A stretch of DNA of 64,000 nucleotides from the NCBI GenBank assembly GCA_003149935.1, contig QAMH01000006.1, positions 124,001 through 188,000 of the forward strand. Reading direction: 5' to 3'. The translations under genes and the position numbers were made by a program. This document shows, in pieces, positions 49,422 to 57,810 of this stretch. The DNA comes from Coriobacteriia bacterium (lineage in GTDB: Bacteria > Actinomycetota > Coriobacteriia > Coriobacteriales > QAMH01). Numbering within the stretch: position 1 is the first letter of the stretch; every line of letters begins with the position of its first letter. Under the pieces are notes generated by a model, which saw only the letters and a program-made list of their open reading frames with translations, was not told the DNA's origin and did not search any database.

Positions 49422-50696
49422 TTAGTCAAGACCCAGATATGCGGGGTACGCGCTCTCGCCATGAAGTGCGACGTCCAAGCCGGTGGCCTCATCGTTTTCG
49501 TTCACGCGGGCTTTGCCGCGATAGACTGCCTTGACGATGAAGCTCAGTACGAGACCCGCGACGATGACGAAGGCAAGCGTGACGAGTATGCCGAGTATCT
49601 GGCTTACGAGCAAGGAGGGGTTTCCCGTGTAGAAGAGTCCACCGTAATCCGTCCATGAGAGGCTCGGCACGCAGAACAGACCGGTGAGGATACCGCCGAC
49701 GATACCGCCAATGGAGTGGCAACCGAAAGCGTCCAGGGCATCATCGTATCCAATCTTCCTCTTGAGGTATGAGATGGCGAAATAGCAGCAGGGCGAGACG
49801 ATTATGCCCATCACGATCGCCGCCCAGGGTTCGACAAAGCCAGCAGCAGGCGTGATGGCGACAAGGCCCGCCACAAGACCCGTGCAGGCGCCGACGAGCG
49901 TCGGCTTGCCGACCTTGACGCGCTCGACCACAATCCAGGAGAGCATGCCCGCCGCCGATGCCGCGACCGTGTTGAGGAGGGCCAGGGCGGCGATGCCATC
50001 TGCCGCGAAGGCAGAACCGGCGTTGAAGCCGAACCAGCCAAACCACAGCAGACCCGCACCGAGCATGACGAATGGCACGTTGTGGGGACGGTAGCTCATG
50101 AGACCGAAGCCCTTGCGGCGCCCGATGACGAGGCAGAGGATGAGACCGGTCACGCCGGAGCTGATGTGGACGACATCGCCGCCGGCAAAGTCGAGTGCTC
50201 CGATCATGCTACCGATGAGGCTGCCCTCGCCGCCCCATACCATGTGCGCGAGCGGGGCGTACACAAGCGGGACCCATAAGATGACGAACAGGATGAGGGC
50301 GCCGAACTTCATGCGTCCGGCAACGGCACCGGTGATAATGGCCGTCGTGATCATCGCGAAGGCGAGCTGGAAGCCGATATTGACGATGGAGGGGTAGACA
50401 TTGCCCTCGGCGTTTTCGCTCGCCTCGGCAAGCATGTCCGTTACCGTCGAGAAGCAGCCGATCTGATCGATGCCTCCGAAGAACGGTATCGACCCATCGC
50501 CACCATAGGCGAAGGACCATCCGAACAGGACCCAGATGACGCCCACGACGCCCATGGCGCCCATGACCATCATCATCGTATTGACCACGTTCTTGCGTCT
50601 GGACAAGCCTCCGTAGAAGAAGGCCAGGCCAGGGCTCATGAGAAGCACCAGCATGGTGCAGATGAGCATGAAGGATGTTGTTCCCGTATCAAACAT
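49422..50696 (-). CDS. amtB: Ammonium transporter
   Basis: This 424-residue protein has 11 predicted membrane helices and the Amt signatures AFFYGGLSRRKNVVNTMM near the N-terminus, DFAGGDVVHISSGVTGL with the pore His, and DDALDAFGCHSIGGIVGG with the second His. ATG 50696 has GGAAGG six bases upstream; longer frames have none. It is co-transcribed with glnK, the normal pair. For this organism ammonium is especially relevant because its GMP synthase lacks a glutaminase domain. Confidence 0.92.
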   Translation of the reverse strand: MFDTGTTSFMLICTMLVLLMSPGLAFFYGGLSRRKNVVNTMMMVMGAMGVVGVIWVLFGWSFAYGGDGSIPFFGGIDQIGCFSTVTDMLAEASENAEGNVYPSIVNIGFQLAFAMITTAIITGAVAGRMKFGALILFVILWVPLVYAPLAHMVWGGEGSLIGSMIGALDFAGGDVVHISSGVTGLILCLVIGRRKGFGLMSYRPHNVPFVMLGAGLLWFGWFGFNAGSAFAADGIAALALLNTVAASAAGMLSWIVVERVKVGKPTLVGACTGLVAGLVAITPAAGFVEPWAAIVMGIIVSPCCYFAISYLKRKIGYDDALDAFGCHSIGGIVGGILTGLFCVPSLSWTDYGGLFYTGNPSLLVSQILGILVTLAFVIVAGLVLSFIVKAVYRGKARVNENDEATGLDVALHGESAYPAYLGLD

Positions 50697-50827
50697 TGTT
50701 TCCCTTCCTTTCTTCTCCTCCTGACACCTCAATTTTTCGTCGAGCAATGTTTCCATCGAGTTTCTGGGGTGTTACTTTGTGTTAATGCTGGCTCGATTGG
50801 CATTAGAAAGACGCGAGGAAAAGATGC

Positions 50828-51505
50828 ATGGACGCGAGCAGTGTCAATGAATTGAAGCGGGCTGGACTCGAGTTGAGACGCGATGCGGATGGGCTCATTC
50901 TCGAGGGTGATGGCATGCGCCTGCGCGCGAGTTTCGACGATATGAAGCGGCGCCTGCTCCACGGCAAGCTCAACGGCGAGCTTCTCGTGCGTGCCGCACG
51001 CCTCAAGGGTATTGAGGAGCCGACGCTCGTAGACGCGACGGCCGGCCTCGGGCAGGACTCCCTGCTGCTCGCGGCTGCCGGCTTCTCCGTGACGCTGATC
51101 GAATGCAACCCGGTCATCGCCGCGATGCTCGTAGATGCCATCGAACGTGCGCGGCGTGACCCAGAGCTTGCGGATGCCGCCGGACGCATGCGGGTTATCG
51201 AAGGCAATAGCCTGAAGGTCCTGCGCGATCTTTCAATGCCGCCCGATGTCGTCTATCTTGATCCGATGTTTCCGGGGCGTAGCAAGAGCGCTGCGGTAAA
51301 GAAGAAGTTTCAGCTCCTGCATCGGCTCGAGATGCCCTGCGAGGATGAAATGGCGCTACTCGAGGCGGCGCGCGCAGCCCATCCGCGCAAGATTGTCATC
51401 AAGCGGCCGGTCAAGGGTCCGCATCTCGCGGGTGTCAAACCCGACTACACGTTACGGGGAAAGGCCGTGCGCTACGATTGCATCGTCATGGCGCGCGAGT
51501 CTTGA
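50828..51505 (+). CDS. rsmJ: 16S rRNA (guanine1516-N2)-methyltransferase RsmJ
   Basis: This 225-residue SAM enzyme has motif I VDATAGLGQDSLLLA (about 68-82), the acidic loop LIECNPVIAAML, and motif IV YLDPMFPGRSKSAAVKKK, which is characteristic of RsmJ (YhiQ) and close to the NPPY-type guanine-N2 methylases. It modifies G1516 of 16S rRNA in E. coli. It is followed by a HIT gene in the same direction after 60 bp. RsmJ is unusual in Actinobacteria but has been seen in several lineages; it is read here from motif IV alone. Confidence 0.78.
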   Translation: MDASSVNELKRAGLELRRDADGLILEGDGMRLRASFDDMKRRLLHGKLNGELLVRAARLKGIEEPTLVDATAGLGQDSLLLAAAGFSVTLIECNPVIAAMLVDAIERARRDPELADAAGRMRVIEGNSLKVLRDLSMPPDVVYLDPMFPGRSKSAAVKKKFQLLHRLEMPCEDEMALLEAARAAHPRKIVIKRPVKGPHLAGVKPDYTLRGKAVRYDCIVMARES

Positions 51506-51565
51506 CGCGGGAAGAAAGTGGCGCGAGTATAGACGGCATGTTTCATACGTCGATGAGGAGTGACC

Positions 51566-51931
51566 ATGAGCAACGATTGCATTTTCTGCAAACTTGTCGC
51601 AGGAGAGATTCCGTCCACCAAGGTGTACGAAGACGATTACGTATACGCGTTCGACGATATCGAGCCTGAGGCTCCCGTCCATGTGCTCGTCGTCCCCAAG
51701 ACACACTACCACGAGCTTAACGGCGAAGTGCCCGCAGAAGCCCTCGGTCATATCATGGCGGCAATTCCCAAGGTTGCCAAGATCAAAGGCGTTGACGAGT
51801 CGGGTTTCCGCTGCATCATCAACGTTGGCCCGGATTCCGCCCAGACGGTGCCGCATATGCATGTGCACGTCATCGGAGGTGCCAAGATGGGTCGTGCCAC
51901 CTTCGAAGGCTCCTGGCGCGAACAAGCATAA
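51566..51931 (+). CDS. hinT: HIT-family nucleotide hydrolase (HinT-like)
   Basis: This 121-residue protein has the zinc or Cys pair CIFCKLV, the FDDIEPEAPVHVLVVPK core and the histidine triad HMHVHVIGG (HxHxHxx). It hydrolyses AMP-amine bonds (purine nucleoside phosphoramidates). GAGGAG lies five bases before ATG 51566. Its terminator follows closely. Confidence 0.92.
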   Translation: MSNDCIFCKLVAGEIPSTKVYEDDYVYAFDDIEPEAPVHVLVVPKTHYHELNGEVPAEALGHIMAAIPKVAKIKGVDESGFRCIINVGPDSAQTVPHMHVHVIGGAKMGRATFEGSWREQA

Positions 51932-51947
51932 ACGCATGGACAAGTGA

Positions 51948-51982
51948 ACGGGGCGGGCGGTGCCGTCTACCGCTTGCCCCGT
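51948..51982 (+). terminator. Terminator of the HIT gene
   Basis: Arms 51948-51961 and 51969-51982 pair over 14 positions, two of them G-U, and TTTTC follows on the plus strand. The rest of the 51983-52150 gap holds a short GCCGCAC/GTGCGGGC dyad and no gene. Confidence 0.8.
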
Positions 51983-52150
51983 TTTCAGTTTGCGTGCATC
52001 TGCGCTATCATGCGCGAAACATGATGCCTTGCACCGTGGCGACACTCGTTATGGGGCCGCACACAGTACGTGCGGGCTTTATGTATCGAATGGGGCGCAT
52101 CGCGTCGCCCACGTACAGAGCTTGTATTCGAAGAGAAACGGGACTCGCAT

Positions 52151-52420
52151 ATGACGTACAAGGAAAAGCTCCAACAAGCCAATAGGGAGGCGCTGGCGGC
52201 CGTCATTGGCCTCGTTGCGACTATCGTCGTGTGGGCGCTGCTCGGATTCGGAGTCGCGCAGACGGGCATAGTCGTCTTCTCCACGCCCCTCTGGGTCATC
52301 ACCGGATGTTTCGGCACCTTCGTTTTTGCCGTCATCTTGTCAATCATCATGGCGAAGTTCGTCATGCATGACGTTGGCCTCGAAGACGATGAGGGAGAGG
52401 GGGCCGACAATGGAAGGTAA
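52151..52420 (+). CDS. yhdT: YhdT-family small membrane protein
   Basis: This 89-residue protein has two hydrophobic helices (about 17-37 and 45-70) and an acidic tail (LEDDEGEGADNG). It matches the DUF997/YhdT family, which is nearly always encoded just before panF. Its stop lies 10 bp inside the panF frame. Probably an accessory subunit of the transporter; the function is not known. Confidence 0.8.
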   Translation: MTYKEKLQQANREALAAVIGLVATIVVWALLGFGVAQTGIVVFSTPLWVITGCFGTFVFAVILSIIMAKFVMHDVGLEDDEGEGADNGR

Positions 52421-53912
52421 TCCGCTCACGCTCATTCCCGTCCTCGTTTTTCTGCTCATCACCTTTGCGGTTGTCATGCGCATCAACAGGCGCGTTGCCG
52501 TCGAGGGCAAGGACTTCGTCTCGGAGTATTTCATCGGAAGCAGGAGCCTCGGTGGTTTCGTGCTTGCCATGACCACTATCGCGACCTATGGCTCGGTCAG
52601 CTCGTTCGTGGGTGGTCCCGGCCAGGCATGGTCCGTGGGCTGGGGCTGGGTGTACATGTCGGCCGTCCAGGTGACCGCCCTGTTTCTCCTCTTCGGCATC
52701 CTTGGCAAGAAGCTCGCCCTCATCAGTCGCAAGATCGGGGCCATCACCATCATCGACGTGTTGCGTGCGCGCTACAAGTCGGATGCCATCGCCAACATCT
52801 CTGCTGTCATCATCCTGCTCTTCTTTGTCGCGATGATGGTTGCCCAGTTCGTCGGTGGTGCCAAACTCTTCGAGTCAGTGACGGGATACAGCTACGTCAT
52901 TGGCTTGCTGATTTTCGGCATCGTGGTCATCTCGTATACGACGGTTGGCGGTTTTCGTGGCGTGGCGATAACGGATGCCATCTGCGGTGTCATGATGATC
53001 GTTGGCATCGTCATCCTTGCGGCGGGTATTCTTATCGCTGGTGGTGGCTACGAGAACATCATGAATACGATCATGGTGGAGAATCCGGGCATGATGGATC
53101 CGCTTTCCGACGGGCAAATGCCCATCGGGCTATACGTGACGCAGTGGTTGCTCGTGGGCGTGCTCACGTTTTGTCTGCCGCAATCCGTCGTGCGCTGTAT
53201 GGGGTTCAAGGATGAGAAGGCCCTTAAGAACGCCATGGTCGTCGGCACGGTCATCATCGGCTTGATGATGATTTGCGTCACCTCGCTCGGCGTGCTTTCC
53301 AAGGGTGTGCTTCCCGGGTCTCTTGACGAATATGGCGGCTCGGTAGATAACATCATCCCATCTGCAATCATGAACAGTCTTCCTGCCTGGCTCGCCGGCA
53401 TAGCGATCGTGGGGCCAATCGCCGCATCGATTTCCACGGTCTCTTCTCTGCTTATCAGCTCTTCCTCGTCCATCATCAAAGACATGTACATGCATCATTG
53501 CGAGAAGAACGGCAGATCGGTTGCAGATACACGTATTTCGACCCTTTCCCGCATCTTCACGTATGCCGTTGGCATCATCGTGCTCGTGATCGCCATAGCG
53601 CCACCCGATGTCATCTGGAAGATCAACATGTTCGCTTTCGGTGGTCTCGAGACGGCATTTTGCTGGGTGTTCGTGATGGGACTGTTCTGGAAGAAGGCGC
53701 ATGCCTGGGGTGCACTTGCCTCGATGGTCGGAGGCGTGGCAGCGTACTGCATCACGATGGCGATGGGTTTCAAGCTCTTCGACCTGCATCAGATCGTCAT
53801 AGGAGCAAGCCTTTCGCTTGTGCTCATGCTTGTGTTCTCGTGGCTGGGAACATGGCGAGATAAACGGCGGGGCATTGTCGACCAGCCTGACGGGGTCTTC
53901 TTCGTTGCCTAA
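52410..53912 (+). CDS. panF: Sodium/pantothenate symporter
   Basis: This 500-residue protein of the solute:sodium symporter family has 12-13 predicted helices. PanF-type marks are ATYGSVSSFVGGPGQAWSVG near residues 57-76, VVGTVIIGLMMICVTSLG and GPIAASISTVSSLLISSSS near the sodium site. It imports pantothenate for coenzyme A. ATG 52410 has a GGGGG run seven bases upstream and the gene overlaps yhdT by 11 bp, so translation is coupled. Confidence 0.88.
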   Translation: MEGNPLTLIPVLVFLLITFAVVMRINRRVAVEGKDFVSEYFIGSRSLGGFVLAMTTIATYGSVSSFVGGPGQAWSVGWGWVYMSAVQVTALFLLFGILGKKLALISRKIGAITIIDVLRARYKSDAIANISAVIILLFFVAMMVAQFVGGAKLFESVTGYSYVIGLLIFGIVVISYTTVGGFRGVAITDAICGVMMIVGIVILAAGILIAGGGYENIMNTIMVENPGMMDPLSDGQMPIGLYVTQWLLVGVLTFCLPQSVVRCMGFKDEKALKNAMVVGTVIIGLMMICVTSLGVLSKGVLPGSLDEYGGSVDNIIPSAIMNSLPAWLAGIAIVGPIAASISTVSSLLISSSSSIIKDMYMHHCEKNGRSVADTRISTLSRIFTYAVGIIVLVIAIAPPDVIWKINMFAFGGLETAFCWVFVMGLFWKKAHAWGALASMVGGVAAYCITMAMGFKLFDLHQIVIGASLSLVLMLVFSWLGTWRDKRRGIVDQPDGVFFVA

Positions 53913-54024
53913 GGGGTGCGCGGACGGCGCATCTCGCCTCGATGGGGAGCGCGGGTAGCGCTTGTGTTGAAAGAACAGGCGTTGACTCCTGTCCGCAAGC
54001 ATTTGACAAGATAAATGCCGTACA

Positions 54025-54783
54025 ATGCGACGCATGGATTTCAAGACCGCGCACACGCTCAATGCTCTTACCAGCGATTTCTACGGCCGCTGTGCCGCTT
54101 CCTTCGCGCAGACGAGGACGCGTCCCTGGCACGGGTGGGAGCGTTGCATCAACGCGATTCCCGACGCGCTTGCCAAACCCGAACTATCCGTCCTCGACCT
54201 TGGTTGCGGCACCCTTCGCTTCGAGGGTTTTCTCCGGGCAAATACGCGTGCACGCCTGAACATATATGGTGTTGACGCCTGTCCGCAGCTCCTCGCAAAA
54301 GACCACGACGTGCATTTCATCGATATGGACATCGTGTCTAGATTATGGGATGGAACGTTTCGCTCATGCTTACATGATGTGCCCGAATGTGAGATGATCT
54401 GCGCATTCGGCCTCATGCATCACATACCGGGCACGCAAGCCCGTCAGGCACTTCTCGATGCAATGGTCGAAAAGACGAAACCACAGGGATACCTTCTCAT
54501 CTCGTTCTGGCAATTCGAACGCGATGCACGCTTGGCACGCAAGGCGGCTCGTGCGACGCATCTTGCCCTTGAATGCTACCCTGACCTGCAACTTGACGAG
54601 AATGACTGGCTGCTCGGATGGCAGGACGAGCCCGATGTGCTGCGCTACTGTCACAGCTTCACCGAGGCCGAAATTGACGCGTTCGTCAGTCACATAGCCG
54701 ACAGGGTGCAACTCATCGATCGCTTCAACGCCGACGGTCCCAACGACGACCTCAATTGCTATCTCGTCCTTCGACGTATATAG
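54025..54783 (+). CDS. SAM methyltransferase resembling tRNA methyltransferase Trm9
   Basis: This 252-residue protein has motif I VLDLGCGTLRFEGFL (about 55-69) and the motif IV-like CAFGLMHHIPG. The start, DFYGRCAASFAQTRTRPWHGWE, resembles the N-terminus of Trm9/ALKBH8-type tRNA methyltransferases (Y..A..F..TR..PW), which methylate the cm5U34 made by Elongator. The next gene is Elp3, which supports this reading. No Trm112-like partner is visible. Two in-frame ATGs (54025, 54034) lack a ribosome site, so the message may be leaderless. Other small-molecule methylases cannot be excluded. Confidence 0.6.
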   Translation: MRRMDFKTAHTLNALTSDFYGRCAASFAQTRTRPWHGWERCINAIPDALAKPELSVLDLGCGTLRFEGFLRANTRARLNIYGVDACPQLLAKDHDVHFIDMDIVSRLWDGTFRSCLHDVPECEMICAFGLMHHIPGTQARQALLDAMVEKTKPQGYLLISFWQFERDARLARKAARATHLALECYPDLQLDENDWLLGWQDEPDVLRYCHSFTEAEIDAFVSHIADRVQLIDRFNADGPNDDLNCYLVLRRI

Positions 54784-54791
54784 ACAGCATA

Positions 54792-54895
54792 AGCGCGGAC
54801 AGCGCGCCGAGCCGAGGTCTAAGGGAGCGAGCCGAAAGGATCACGAAGTGAGCCGTCGGGGAGCGACCGTCGAGGCGAGGCGCGTTGTCCGCGCT
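54792..54895. repeat. 104 bp structured element with 17 bp arms
   Basis: AGCGCGGACAGCGCGCC (54792-54808) pairs with 54879-54895, one G-U. The inner part contains repeated GAGCC and CCGTC words that could fold further. It lies between the Trm9-like gene and elp3 and may be a terminator, a processed RNA or a repetitive element. Confidence 0.65.
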
Positions 54896-54978
54896 CCCCA
54901 TCGAGAAGAGGTATGTCGCCTGCCTGTTTTCGCGTATCGATTCACATATTGGCGCACGAACCGATAGAATCGTGCATC

Positions 54979-56787
54979 ATGTACGAAGTACTCGTTGACA
55001 TACTCGATGCCATGCGTGCTCAAGGGCAGCTCGATGCCCTTGAGCTTGGCCAGATTCTCAATCGCCATAACAAGCAAGCTGGCACGCGCGAGCGCAAGTA
55101 TTCCAAGAAGCGCTTGCTGCCATATTATCTCAAGCTCAAGGAAGAAGATCCGGTTGCCTGGGCGCAGCTCGGCGTTGACGAGGAGCTCGAACGTCAGCTC
55201 TTCGCGACGCTGCGCATGAAACCGCGCCGTACGGCAAGTGGTGTCGCCACCATCACGGTGATTACTAAACCCGCACCCTGTTCGGGTAACTGCCTCTATT
55301 GTCCCAATGATGTGCGCATGCCCAAGAGCTACCTGCATCGCGAGCCGGCCTGCCAGCGCGCCGAGCGCAATTACTTCGATCCCTACTTGCAAGTTGCCTC
55401 GCGTCTACGTGCGCTTACGCAGATGGGACATGCTTGTGACAAGATCGAACTCATCATTCTCGGTGGCTCCTGGACCGATTACTCGCAGGGCTATCAGATC
55501 TGGTTTATGACTGAGCTCTTTCGCGCACTCAACGAGGCGCCTGTCTCGGATGAAACGCTGAAGGCTCGACGCGAACGCTATCGTATGGCTGGTATCGACG
55601 GACGTGACGAGGTTCTCGAAGAGCAAACTCGTGAGGTTCAGTGCCAGGTAAACGAAGGCGTGCTCGACTATAACGAAGCCATCGGTAGTCTCTACGGTAC
55701 GGAAAGCCCGTGGGAGCATATCGCATCGTGGCAGACAGCTGACCTTGTCGAGCTTGGCGAGCAACAGCGTATCAACGAACATGGCGCGCACCGCGTCGTC
55801 GGGCTCGTTGTCGAGACGCGCCCCGAGACCCTCGATGTGGCAACGCTTGCACGATTACGTCTGCTCGGATGCACGAAAGTGCAAATCGGCGTGCAAAGCC
55901 TGCGTCCGGAGGTTCTCGCGCTCAACAATCGCCTTGCAAACGAAGATTCCCTGCGTCGTGCCTTCGAGCTGCTACGCATTTTCGGCTTCAAGATCCATAC
56001 GCACTTCATGCTTAACCTGTATGGCTCTGACGCTGAGGGTGACAGGAGCGATTACGAGCGTTTCGTGAGCGATGCCGCCTTCCAGCCCGATGAGGTCAAG
56101 CTCTATCCCTGCGTGCTCGTGGAGGGGACGGGACTTGTGGCCAAGCATGATGCGGGGGAGTGGCGTCCTTATGGCGAAGACGAGCTCATCGCCTTGCTTG
56201 CGCACGATATATGCGTGACCCCGGCGTTCACGCGCGTCTCGCGCATGATTCGTGACATATCGGCGCAGGACATCATTGCCGGCAGCAAGAAAACGAACCT
56301 GCGTCAAATGGTCGAGGCTTCCAATATTCTGCATGACCAGCCAGTACACGAGATTCGCTACCGTGAAATCGCCGGCGAGGAGGTCGACACCAATGATTTG
56401 CGACTCGATGAAGTCGCTTACGAGACGACGAATACGAGTGAGCGCTTCTTGCAATGGGTGACGCCGCAGGGAAAGATCGTCGGTTTTCTGCGTCTGTCAC
56501 TACCGCATGTGGAATATATGACCATTCATGCAAGCGAACTGCCCGAGGAGCTCGGCTGTGCAATGATTCGCGAGGTGCACGTCTACGGGCAAGTCGCGAA
56601 CCTGCATCGGGCCGATGGCAGTGCGCAGCACTTGGGGCTGGGTAAACAGCTCGTCGAACGGGCTTGCGCCATCGCGCGTGAAGCGGGCTTTGCCCGCATC
56701 AACGTCATCAGTTCCGTTGGGACGCGTGACTACTATCGCAAGCTTGGTTTCGTGGATGGCACGCTTTATCAGACGCGGGATATCTAG
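54979..56787 (+). CDS. elp3: tRNA U34 carboxymethyltransferase-type radical SAM/GNAT enzyme Elp3
   Basis: This 602-residue protein has the Elp3 layout: tRNA-binding N-terminus with SKKRLLPYYLKLK, radical SAM core with CSGNCLYCPNDV (three Cys bind a [4Fe-4S]), LIILGGSWTDY, GLVVETRPETLD, and a C-terminal GNAT domain (EVHVYGQVANLHR, HLGLGKQLVERACAIA, GTRDYYRKLGF). With acetyl-CoA it builds carboxymethyl on wobble uridine. Bacterial Elp3 works alone without the other Elongator subunits. The ATG at 54979 matches the family start; an in-frame ATG at 54913 would add 22 residues. It ends four bases inside the converging murB gene. Confidence 0.9.
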   Translation: MYEVLVDILDAMRAQGQLDALELGQILNRHNKQAGTRERKYSKKRLLPYYLKLKEEDPVAWAQLGVDEELERQLFATLRMKPRRTASGVATITVITKPAPCSGNCLYCPNDVRMPKSYLHREPACQRAERNYFDPYLQVASRLRALTQMGHACDKIELIILGGSWTDYSQGYQIWFMTELFRALNEAPVSDETLKARRERYRMAGIDGRDEVLEEQTREVQCQVNEGVLDYNEAIGSLYGTESPWEHIASWQTADLVELGEQQRINEHGAHRVVGLVVETRPETLDVATLARLRLLGCTKVQIGVQSLRPEVLALNNRLANEDSLRRAFELLRIFGFKIHTHFMLNLYGSDAEGDRSDYERFVSDAAFQPDEVKLYPCVLVEGTGLVAKHDAGEWRPYGEDELIALLAHDICVTPAFTRVSRMIRDISAQDIIAGSKKTNLRQMVEASNILHDQPVHEIRYREIAGEEVDTNDLRLDEVAYETTNTSERFLQWVTPQGKIVGFLRLSLPHVEYMTIHASELPEELGCAMIREVHVYGQVANLHRADGSAQHLGLGKQLVERACAIAREAGFARINVISSVGTRDYYRKLGFVDGTLYQTRDI

Positions 56788-57701
56788 TCGTCAAATCCCC
56801 ACATGCGGACTTCTGGCTCGAGTCTGACGCCGGAATCGGCGAAGACGGCGTTTTGCACGTCCTCGATGACCTGGCGCACGTCGTGGGCGGTTGCCGTACC
56901 CATGTTGACGACGAAACCGCAGTGCTTGGAAGAGACCTGAGCACCGCCACGGGTGTGTCCGCGCATGCCCGCATCGTCGATGAGCTTGCCGGCATAGTGT
57001 CCAAGCGGTCGCTTGAAGGTGGAACCGGCGCTGCCGAGCTCAAGGGGCTGCTTGGCGCAGCGCTGCTCGGTGAGCTCGTCCATGCGGGCGCGGATCTGCT
57101 TCTTGTCCCAGGGCACAAGCTGAAGCGTTGCCTCGAGGACGATGTAGCCCTCATCCGACATCATGGAGTGGCGATAGCGCCAGTCTGCCTCGGATGCGGG
57201 AACCGTGATGATGCGTCCGTCCGGAGTCAGGCACTGGACCTCGGTGCATACGTGGGCGAACTCTCCGTCATAGGCGCCGGCGTTCATGATGGCGGCGCCG
57301 CCGATGCTGCCGGGAATGCCGCTGGCAAATTCGTAGCCCGTGAGTCCTGCCGCGCAAGCTGCCTCGGCGACCTGCTCGTTCGTGGCGCCTGCTTTGGCGA
57401 TGAGCCGTGTGTCATCAACGCGGATATCGCAAAAGTGCTCGCCGAGACATATACACACGCCCGAGAGGCCGGCATCTGCGACGAGAAGGTCGCTGCCGCA
57501 GCCGATGACATGCCAGGGGGCGTTTGCCGTACGGCATGCCTCGAGGACGGCGACGAGCTCGTCAATAGAGGCAATCGAGATGAAGAAGTCAACGGGACCG
57601 CCCACCTTGAAGGTGGTGTGCTTGCTCATGGGCTCGTTGGCATGGAGCCTCTTGGCATCGATTGCATCTGTGAGCATGCGGGCAAGTGTATCTGTATCCA
57701 T
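56784..57701 (-). CDS. murB: UDP-N-acetylenolpyruvoylglucosamine reductase
   Basis: This 305-residue flavoenzyme of peptidoglycan synthesis reduces UDP-GlcNAc-enolpyruvate with NADPH. FAD-binding motifs are MSKHTTFKVGGPVDFF, IGCGSDLLVAD and GIPGSIGGAAIMNAGAY. The catalytic part has YRHSMMSDEG and GSTFKRP (the Ser proton donor), and GGAQVSSKHCGFVVN, with a Glu near the end (EPEVRMWG). It is of the type IIb form that lacks the extra loop. GAAGG precedes ATG 57701 by seven bases. Confidence 0.95.
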   Translation of the reverse strand: MDTDTLARMLTDAIDAKRLHANEPMSKHTTFKVGGPVDFFISIASIDELVAVLEACRTANAPWHVIGCGSDLLVADAGLSGVCICLGEHFCDIRVDDTRLIAKAGATNEQVAEAACAAGLTGYEFASGIPGSIGGAAIMNAGAYDGEFAHVCTEVQCLTPDGRIITVPASEADWRYRHSMMSDEGYIVLEATLQLVPWDKKQIRARMDELTEQRCAKQPLELGSAGSTFKRPLGHYAGKLIDDAGMRGHTRGGAQVSSKHCGFVVNMGTATAHDVRQVIEDVQNAVFADSGVRLEPEVRMWGFDD

Positions 57702-57810
57702 GGAATAACCTTCGTTGTCATCGTATTGCTTGTACGCATGATACCCGACAATGTCCCAGCTATGAGCTACAATACCCGCCCGTGACCAATTTAGCCGGAA
57801 GGGACGTCTC

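Noticed and set aside
51994..52185. Short frame before yhdT
   Set aside because: No ribosome site, no homology, and it overlaps the yhdT start; the yhdT frame has the conserved protein.
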